Source: Actinomycetes bacterium (GTDB taxonomy: Bacteria; Actinomycetota; Acidimicrobiia; Acidimicrobiales; RAAP-2). Taken from it: a stretch of 10,467 bases of DNA. Made by a program: the position numbers and the translations under genes. Location: positions 1 to 10,467 of the forward strand of contig JAJZSM010000032.1 of the NCBI GenBank assembly GCA_021849765.1, in the 5' to 3' direction. This document shows, in pieces, positions 6,149 through 10,467 of this stretch. The stretch's first letter is position 1. The number at the start of each line of letters is the position of its first letter. The notes below the pieces were generated by a model, which worked only from the letters and a program-made list of their open reading frames with translations, ran no database searches and had not been told where the DNA came from.

Positions 6149-7270
6149 TCAGCCGCCGATCATCGACATCGAACGGTGCGGTCGCAGGAATCCCGGTTCA
6201 TTGATGGCGTGACCGGGAAACTTCGCCCACACCGCGCGCCGCAGCACGAGCTCGATTTCGCCGTCCTCACACCCGGCGCGCAACAGATCGCGCACCGCGT
6301 GTTCGTCGTCACTGAACAGGCAGTTGCGGATCGCGCCGTCGGGCGTCAGTCGGAGCCGGTTGCAGGTGCCACAGAACGGCTGGGTCACGGTCGAGATGAG
6401 GCCGATCTCGCCGACGCCGTCACGGAAGCGGAAGCGCTCGGCGGGCGCCACGCGACCAGGTTCGTCGACGGGTTCAAGGGGCCAGACGGCGTTGAGCGTA
6501 TCGAAGACCACGCGTCCCGCTACGAGCCGCTCGCGACTCCACTCGCCGGACGCGTCGAGCGGCATGAACTCGATGAAGCGCACGACGCGACCCCTCGAGC
6601 GCGCGAAGCGCGCGAAGTCGAGCATCTCGTCGTCGTTGATGCCGCGCAACAACACGACGTTCACCTTGAGCGGTGCCAGCCCGACCGACTCAGCCACGTC
6701 CATGGCGGCGAGCACCGTCGCGAGGTCGCCGCGACGCCGGATGGACGCGTACCGTTCGGGACGTAGTGAGTCACAGCTGATGTTGACCCGGGTGAGCCCG
6801 GCCTCCCGCAGGGGCGCGGCGAGCGCCGCCAGTCGCGTGGCGTTGGTCGTCATCGCGATATCGGAGAAACCCAGCGCGCCGAGGCGTTTCACGAGGTCGA
6901 CGACGCCGCGGCGCACGAGGGGCTCGCCACCGGTCAAGCGAATCGCGGTGACGCCAAGTCCGCGCGCGACGCGCGCGACGCGCTCGATCTCGTCGAAGTC
7001 GAGCAACTGTTCACGGGGTTGGAAGGTCATGTCCTCGGACATGCAGTAGACGCAGCGCAAATTGCATCGGTCGGTGATCGAGATGCGTAGGTCGTCGTGG
7101 ATCCGACCGTAGCTGTCAATCAGCGCACCGGTGGTCGGCATCAACGTGGTTACGGGACGACGCGGTTCGACCAGGTGGCTCTTGACCGAGAGGGCGACGG
7201 GCGTCGACGTGCGCGGCGCGGGGGTGTCGCGCGCGTACGAGGCGTCAGTCAAGCGCTGGTCGTCGCTCAT
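6149..7270 (-). CDS. moaA: GTP 3',8-cyclase MoaA (radical SAM)
   Basis: MoaA catalyses the first Moco step, radical SAM cyclisation of GTP to 3',8-cyclo-7,8-dihydro-GTP, which MoaC then rearranges. Both iron-sulfur sites are visible in the 373-residue product: the SAM cluster CxxxCxxC (Cys69, Cys73, Cys76) and the C-terminal substrate-binding cluster at Cys300, Cys303 and Cys317. Other motifs are RLTGGEPLVR (111-120), the TTNATRL block (141-147), FIEFMPLD (232-239) and the conserved Gly-Gly tail (372-373), known in this family to be needed for the reaction. The folded core starts near residue 50 (LIDSYGRIHDDLR), leaving an unusual N-terminal extension of about 45 residues. An internal ATG at 7141 is an alternative start, but the ATG at 7270 has a leaderless promoter (TAGGCT, six-base gap) and is preferred. 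Divergent from moaC. Confidence 0.97.
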   Translation of the reverse strand: MSDDQRLTDASYARDTPAPRTSTPVALSVKSHLVEPRRPVTTLMPTTGALIDSYGRIHDDLRISITDRCNLRCVYCMSEDMTFQPREQLLDFDEIERVARVARGLGVTAIRLTGGEPLVRRGVVDLVKRLGALGFSDIAMTTNATRLAALAAPLREAGLTRVNISCDSLRPERYASIRRRGDLATVLAAMDVAESVGLAPLKVNVVLLRGINDDEMLDFARFARSRGRVVRFIEFMPLDASGEWSRERLVAGRVVFDTLNAVWPLEPVDEPGRVAPAERFRFRDGVGEIGLISTVTQPFCGTCNRLRLTPDGAIRNCLFSDDEHAVRDLLRAGCEDGEIELVLRRAVWAKFPGHAINEPGFLRPHRSMSMIGG

Positions 7271-7276
7271 GGCCCG

Positions 7277-7287
7277 AGCCTAACGAG
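7277..7287 (-). promoter_or_regulatory. Predicted leaderless promoter of moaA
   Basis: On the minus strand TAGGCT (7277-7282) ends six bases before the moaA ATG, placing the start of transcription on the start codon. It is part of CTCGTTAGGCT, nearly identical to the sequence before the Mop regulator. It supports the long form of MoaA beginning at 7270. Confidence 0.5.
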
Positions 7288-7341
7288 GGGCGCGCGAAAG
7301 TGATCCCCGCGCACCACGTCGCCGCGAAGGCGTTGTCGCGC

Positions 7342-7347
7342 TAGCAT
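7342..7347 (+). promoter_or_regulatory. Possible -10 element of moaC
   Basis: TAGCAT fits TANNNT, about 48 bases before the moaC ATG, in the 125-bp divergent gap between moaA and moaC. The predicted short leader would include the moaC ribosome site GGAGG (7386-7390). No -35 hexamer is apparent. Confidence 0.25.
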
Positions 7348-7395
7348 GCGCCCACGGCTGGGTCGATAGCGATCGACCCCGCGACGGAGGTAGGG

Positions 7396-7902
7396 ATGGA
7401 CAAGCCCTTCACGCACCTCGACGAGGACGGCCGCCTACGGATGGTTGACGTCTCTGACAAGGATCCGACCCGGCGACGTGCCGAGGCGAGTTGCGTCGTT
7501 CGTTCCCTCGTGGACGTATTCGCCCTGGGACCGAACGCCAACGGGCTCGACCCCGTCTTCGCCGCACGTCTGGCCGGCATCCAAGCCGCCAAACGCACCT
7601 CCGAGCTGATCCCGCTGTGCCACCCGATCAACCTGAACGACGTGCACGTGAGCATCACGCGCAGCGCCGATGCAGTGACGGTGCAGTCGAGCGTCGTCGC
7701 GGTGAACCGCACAGGCGTCGAGATGGAGGCGCTGACGGCCTGCGCGTTCGCGGCCCTCAACCTGGTCAGCGCGCTCAGCACCCTGGATGAGACCGCGCGG
7801 ATCGCCGACCTCGTGTTAGATCGAAAGAGCGGAGGGAAGTCCGGTGACTGGGGACGACTCGTCGAGTCCCAACGAGCGGACGCGCGCGACGCCGACACCT
7901 AG
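7396..7902 (+). CDS. moaC: Cyclic pyranopterin monophosphate synthase MoaC
   Basis: MoaC converts the MoaA product into cyclic pyranopterin monophosphate (precursor Z), the substrate for molybdopterin synthase. The 168-residue product is of usual length and shows MVDVSDKDPTRRRAEA (residues 16-31), AKRTSELIPLCHPINL (65-80) with the conserved LCHP, TGVEMEALTAC (106-116), and the C-terminal RKSGGKSGDW (143-152) with the family's conserved lysine and glycine loop. The ATG follows a GGAGG at 7386-7390 with five bases between. It is transcribed divergently from moaA, its partner in the pathway, and is followed in the same direction by the Moco enzyme pair. Confidence 0.97.
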   Translation: MDKPFTHLDEDGRLRMVDVSDKDPTRRRAEASCVVRSLVDVFALGPNANGLDPVFAARLAGIQAAKRTSELIPLCHPINLNDVHVSITRSADAVTVQSSVVAVNRTGVEMEALTACAFAALNLVSALSTLDETARIADLVLDRKSGGKSGDWGRLVESQRADARDADT

Positions 7903-7930
7903 CGAGTGCAACGTCTCTCGTTGTGGTCCG

Positions 7931-7936
7931 TACACT
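7931..7936 (+). promoter_or_regulatory. Possible -10 element before the Moco oxidoreductase operon
   Basis: TACACT fits TANNNT in the 152-bp gap after moaC. It predicts transcription from about 7943 and a leader of roughly 110 bases before the GTG at 8055. TGCAAC (7907-7912), 18 bases upstream, is a poor -35 candidate. Confidence 0.28.
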
Positions 7937-7948
7937 GAGCATCGTTGA

Positions 7949-7988
7949 GGCGGCGGTAGCGCTGGTAAGCCGTCGGCTCGGCGGGCCG
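7949..7988 (+). other. GC-rich paired segments in the leader of the Moco oxidoreductase
   Basis: GGCGGC (7949-7954) can pair with GCCGTC (7969-7974, one G-U), and CGGCTC (7974-7979) with GGGCCG (7983-7988, one G-U) across a three-base loop; the two stems share one base. I see no T-run, so not a standard terminator, and no clear match to the Moco or other riboswitch cores I know. In such GC-rich sequence small stems are expected by chance. Confidence 0.2.
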
Positions 7989-8054
7989 AAGTAGGGGGTT
8001 AGGACGTCGGATCGAGCGCGTGAGAGGGTAGCGACTGTCCCCGTCGGGCGGCGC

Positions 8055-8717
8055 GTGTTCCTCGGCCTCGTCGGCCTCGGCGCGCTCGGGGTCGCCTTCG
8101 GCGGCGCCGTCCAGAGTCGCCTGGCCCGCGTGCTCGGCTCGGGATTCGCGGGACTACTGCCCGGCGGCGACCACTTCCGTATCTACTCGATCAACGGCGA
8201 GTTCCCGGTCATCTCGACGGCGCAGTACCGTCTGACGGTGAGCGGCCTCGTCGAGCGCCCGGCGAGCTTCACCTTCGACGACCTGCTCGCGATGCCCAGG
8301 ACGTCGATGGTCACCGCCTTCCAATGCGTGACGGGCTGGCGGGTGCCCGACGTCGCCTGGGAGGGTGTCACACTCGCGCACCTCCTCGAGCGGGTGGGCG
8401 TGCACCCGGACGCGGTCGCGGTCACCTTCGAGTCCTACGACGGTGCCGACACCGAGAGTCTCACCATCGACCAGGCCCGCCTGCCCGACGTGATCGTCGC
8501 CTACCGGATGCTCGACGCACCGATCACGGTAGAGCACGGTGGGCCCGTTCGGCTCTACGTGGCGCCGATGTACGGGTACAAGTCACTCAAGTGGCTCTCG
8601 GCGATACGGGTCGTGGACGCGGTTGAGCCCGGCTACTGGGAACGCAACGGTTACCCGGTGAACGGCTGGCTCGATGGCTCGACCGGTGCGACCAATCCCA
8701 ACCCGAGTCTGACGTGA
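8055..8717 (+). CDS. Sulfite-oxidase-fold molybdopterin-dependent oxidoreductase
   Basis: The 220-residue product is a single oxidoreductase molybdopterin-binding domain (sulfite oxidase / MsrP family), a probable extracytoplasmic Moco enzyme; substrate unknown. Cys91 in TAFQCVTGWRVPDV is the expected molybdenum ligand. Other family features are LTVSGLVERP (60-69), a VAYRMLDAPITVEHGGPVRL block (148-167), YVAPMYGYKSLKW (168-180) and GYWERNGY (193-200). There is no dimerisation domain or heme domain, as in MsrP-like enzymes; electrons probably go to the cytochrome b encoded next (GTGA overlap). The start is doubtful. The codons just before GTG 8055 read V-G-R-R, giving a textbook twin-arginine motif RRVFLGLVGLG, yet the frame reaches the TAG at 7992 with no usual start codon in between. 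Either a base was lost upstream, for example in the G-run at 8026-8028, or initiation is non-canonical. This family uses Moco without a nucleotide. Confidence 0.88.
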   Translation: MFLGLVGLGALGVAFGGAVQSRLARVLGSGFAGLLPGGDHFRIYSINGEFPVISTAQYRLTVSGLVERPASFTFDDLLAMPRTSMVTAFQCVTGWRVPDVAWEGVTLAHLLERVGVHPDAVAVTFESYDGADTESLTIDQARLPDVIVAYRMLDAPITVEHGGPVRLYVAPMYGYKSLKWLSAIRVVDAVEPGYWERNGYPVNGWLDGSTGATNPNPSLT

Positions 8718-9391
8718 GTGACGTCGGCGGCCCCGACCACGCGCGAGCGCGTCGCGGCGTCGTGCGCTTTGACGTCTTCGAGCGATCCGTGCACTGGGTC
8801 AGCGCGGCGCTGTTCACCGTGCTGATCGTGACCGCTATCCCGCTCTACTTCGGATCGCTCTTTGGCGTGATGGTTCCCCGCTTTGACGTCGAGCAGATTC
8901 ACTTGTGGGCGGGCCTCGCCCTGCCGGTACCCTTCACGGCGATCCTGCTCAGCCCGGGCGGTGCGCGACTTCGCCGCGACGTGCGACGGGTGAACGACTG
9001 GACGGTCGCTGAGATCGCGTGGCTGCGCTCATGGGGTCGTGTAGCGCTCGAGACCGACAAGTTCAATCCCGCTCAGAAACTCAACGCCATCGTCGTCGCG
9101 GCTTCGTCGGTCGTCTTGCTCGTCACCGGGGTCATCTTGAAGTGGTTCAACCTCGTCCCGGTCTCGTGGCGTGGCGGCGCGACGTTCGTCCACGACGCGT
9201 TCGCCTGGTTACTGGCGATTGCAATCGCCGGACACGTGGTGATGGCCGTGACGCACCCCGAAGCCCTTCAGTCAATGGTGCGCGGTCGGGTGAGCGAGTC
9301 CTGGGCGGCGCGTCACGCGCCGCGCTGGTTGGCCGAGGATGACGCGCGCGAGGCGCGCGAGTCTCGGCTCAGCGACGACCCGACTCGGTGA
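8714..9391 (+). CDS. Membrane cytochrome b, formate dehydrogenase gamma-like
   Basis: The 225-residue protein has four membrane segments (about 27-50, 61-80, 122-148, 158-180). His27 (ERSVHW), His63 (QIHLWAG), His160 (FVHDAF) and His174 (GHVVMA) lie in or near these segments, spaced much as the four heme ligands of E. coli FdnI, so two b hemes across the membrane are likely. A KFNPAQKLNA loop (116-125) resembles the quinone-site loop of that family. It probably passes electrons between the menaquinone pool and the upstream Moco enzyme, the role MsrQ has for MsrP, though it looks like FdnI rather than MsrQ. The GTG start overlaps the preceding stop by four bases, so the two are coupled; I see no strong ribosome site. 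The charged C-terminal tail overlaps the end of moeA by 23 bp. Confidence 0.88.
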   Translation: MSDVGGPDHARARRGVVRFDVFERSVHWVSAALFTVLIVTAIPLYFGSLFGVMVPRFDVEQIHLWAGLALPVPFTAILLSPGGARLRRDVRRVNDWTVAEIAWLRSWGRVALETDKFNPAQKLNAIVVAASSVVLLVTGVILKWFNLVPVSWRGGATFVHDAFAWLLAIAIAGHVVMAVTHPEALQSMVRGRVSESWAARHAPRWLAEDDAREARESRLSDDPTR

Positions 9392-10467
9392 CGGCGTTCA
9401 TCGCGCCGTCGTCGAGAACCATGGCGCGCACGGTGTCACCGGCGACGAAACCGTCACCGTCGGGGGCGATAACCAGGCAGTTGGCATCGGCGATCGCGTA
9501 GAGCAGGTGCGAGCCACGTCGCGCGAGTCGCTCGACGTGGACGAGACCGTCGTCGTGGATCCGACAGACGCCGTGGACGAGGTGGATCTTGCCGTCGCGT
9601 TGGCGAACGAGGTCACAATCGAGCACCATCGACATAGTGGCGCGCTCGAGGTCGCGTCGACCGGCGAGGAAGCGCAGCGCCGGACGAACGAAGAGTTCGA
9701 AACCGACGAGGGTCGATACGGGATTCCCGGCCAGCCCGAAGAACGGCGTGCCGGTCGACTCGTCGTAGGCGAAGGTGAACGGCTTGCCTGGACGGATCGC
9801 GACTTGCATCGAGCGCGCGCTCGGCGCGAAGAGCTCGCCGAGGACCACCTTGACGTAGTCGGCGTCGCCGGCGCTGACTCCGCCCGTCGAGATCACGGCG
9901 TCACAGTGGGCGCGCGCGCCGTCGAACGCCTCGCGCAGCGCCGTCGGGGAATCGTGCACGGCGCCCAGGTCGATCGGCTCCAGACCCGATTGACGCAACG
10001 CGGCCAGTAGCATCGGGCGATTCGAGTCACGGATCTGGCCCGGACCGAGCGGGGCCGACCCGTCGACGAGCTCGTTGCCGGTGGAGAGCACCCCGACCCG
10101 GGGTGCGGGGCGGACGTCGACGGTCCTAACGCCTTGGGCGGCGAGAGCGCCGAGCAGCGCCGCGCTGACGACGTCGCCCGGACGCACCAGCGTTTGGCCG
10201 ATCGTCAAGTCCTCACCCGCGCGGCGCACGCAGTCGCCGAGAGGAACGATCCGTTCAATGGTGACGTGGCGCCCGTCGGCGTCGACGGTCGCGTCCTCGC
10301 GCGCGCAGACGCTGTCGGCGCCCGCCGGCAGGGGCGCACCGGTCATGATGCGCGTTGCCTCGCCGGCTCCGACGACGATCGGACTCGACTGCCCGGCCAA
10401 GACCACGTCGACGATTCGTAGCCGCGTCGGACTCGTCGCCACGTCGTGGGCGCGAAGCGCGAAGCCG
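9369..10467 (-). CDS. moeA: Molybdopterin molybdotransferase MoeA (5' end outside window)
   Basis: MoeA inserts molybdate into adenylyl-molybdopterin made by MogA. The frame is still open at the window edge. Residues before the GTG at 10442 read GFALRAHD, the conserved MoeA segment that normally follows an S/M-D pair, so that GTG is internal and about 40-50 N-terminal residues are missing. Visible motifs, numbered from the GTG: RIMTGAPLPAGAD (31-43), VGVLSTGNELV (116-126), GQIRDSNRPML (135-145), ISTGGVSAGDADYVK (184-198), IRPGKPFTFA (216-225) and FFGLAGNPVSTLVGFELFVRP (235-255), followed by the C-terminal domain IV. All are standard and intact. It converges on the cytochrome b gene with a 23-bp overlap of the ends. 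A GlpR-like paralogue for another pathway is unlikely in this setting. Confidence 0.96.
   Translation of the reverse strand, partial: GFALRAHDVATSPTRLRIVDVVLAGQSSPIVVGAGEATRIMTGAPLPAGADSVCAREDATVDADGRHVTIERIVPLGDCVRRAGEDLTIGQTLVRPGDVVSAALLGALAAQGVRTVDVRPAPRVGVLSTGNELVDGSAPLGPGQIRDSNRPMLLAALRQSGLEPIDLGAVHDSPTALREAFDGARAHCDAVISTGGVSAGDADYVKVVLGELFAPSARSMQVAIRPGKPFTFAYDESTGTPFFGLAGNPVSTLVGFELFVRPALRFLAGRRDLERATMSMVLDCDLVRQRDGKIHLVHGVCRIHDDGLVHVERLARRGSHLLYAIADANCLVIAPDGDGFVAGDTVRAMVLDDGAMNAVTESGRR

Noticed and set aside
5597..6766. 389-codon plus-strand open frame
   Set aside because: It is antisense to both the propeller gene and moaA, which have clear motifs; long shadow frames are common at this GC content.
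6958..6985. Tandem CGCGCGACG-like repeats
   Set aside because: They fall in moaA codons for an Arg/Val/Ala-rich helix and are explained by coding sequence and base composition.
7903..8054. Moco or cobalamin riboswitch upstream of the Moco oxidoreductase
   Set aside because: Some short similarity (CGACTGTCCCCG) but no recognisable conserved core or full stem set.
9358..9387. CGAGTC / GACTCG inverted repeat at the cytochrome b and moeA ends as a bidirectional terminator
   Set aside because: Six-base arms with an 18-base loop inside coding sequence and no T-run; too weak to call.
10440..10442. GTG as the start of moeA
   Set aside because: The frame continues upstream with GFALRAHD, a conserved internal MoeA segment, so the gene runs off the window.

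Overview
This is a high-GC window, dense with genes, that is almost entirely a molybdenum cofactor (Moco) locus. It combines molybdate uptake, pterin synthesis, molybdenum insertion, a molybdate-sensing regulator and a Moco enzyme with its membrane electron partner. GC-rich codons, frequent GTG starts, 4-base GTGA/ATGA gene overlaps and probable leaderless promoters (TANNNT six bases before an ATG) point to an actinobacterium. I cannot name the genus; an Acidimicrobiia-like lineage is only a guess.

Layout. 1-1192: mogA (+) converges on, and overlaps by 58 bp, a moaE-moaD operon (-). 1193-1364: a divergent promoter region. 1365-4078: modA and a fused permease-ATPase modBC (+), the molybdate/tungstate importer. 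4084-4485: an HTH-Mop regulator (-), tail to tail with modBC. 4674-6082 (-): a six-Asp-box beta-propeller protein translationally coupled to a second MoaD/ThiS-like carrier ending in Gly-Gly. This pair is the least understood part of the window. 6149-7270: moaA (-), divergent from moaC (+, 7396-7902). 8055-9391 (+): a sulfite-oxidase-fold Moco enzyme and a formate-dehydrogenase-gamma-like cytochrome b. 9369-10467 (-): moeA, cut by the window edge.

How it works together. MoaA and MoaC convert GTP to cyclic pyranopterin monophosphate. MoaD and MoaE add the dithiolene sulfurs to give molybdopterin. MogA adenylylates it and MoeA inserts the molybdate that ModA/ModBC import. The Mop-domain protein probably senses molybdate. 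A sulfite-oxidase-type enzyme uses Mo-molybdopterin without a nucleotide, which fits the absence of mobA here. No E1-like activator (moeB) is present, so MoaD and the second carrier must be charged by enzymes encoded elsewhere.

The main points for a second look are the propeller/MoaD-like pair, the missing start codon upstream of a clear twin-arginine motif in the Moco enzyme, the matched leaderless promoters of moaE, moaA and the regulator, and the ModBC fusion. No tRNA, rRNA, CRISPR array or insertion sequence was seen. No gene-free stretch exceeds about 190 bp.
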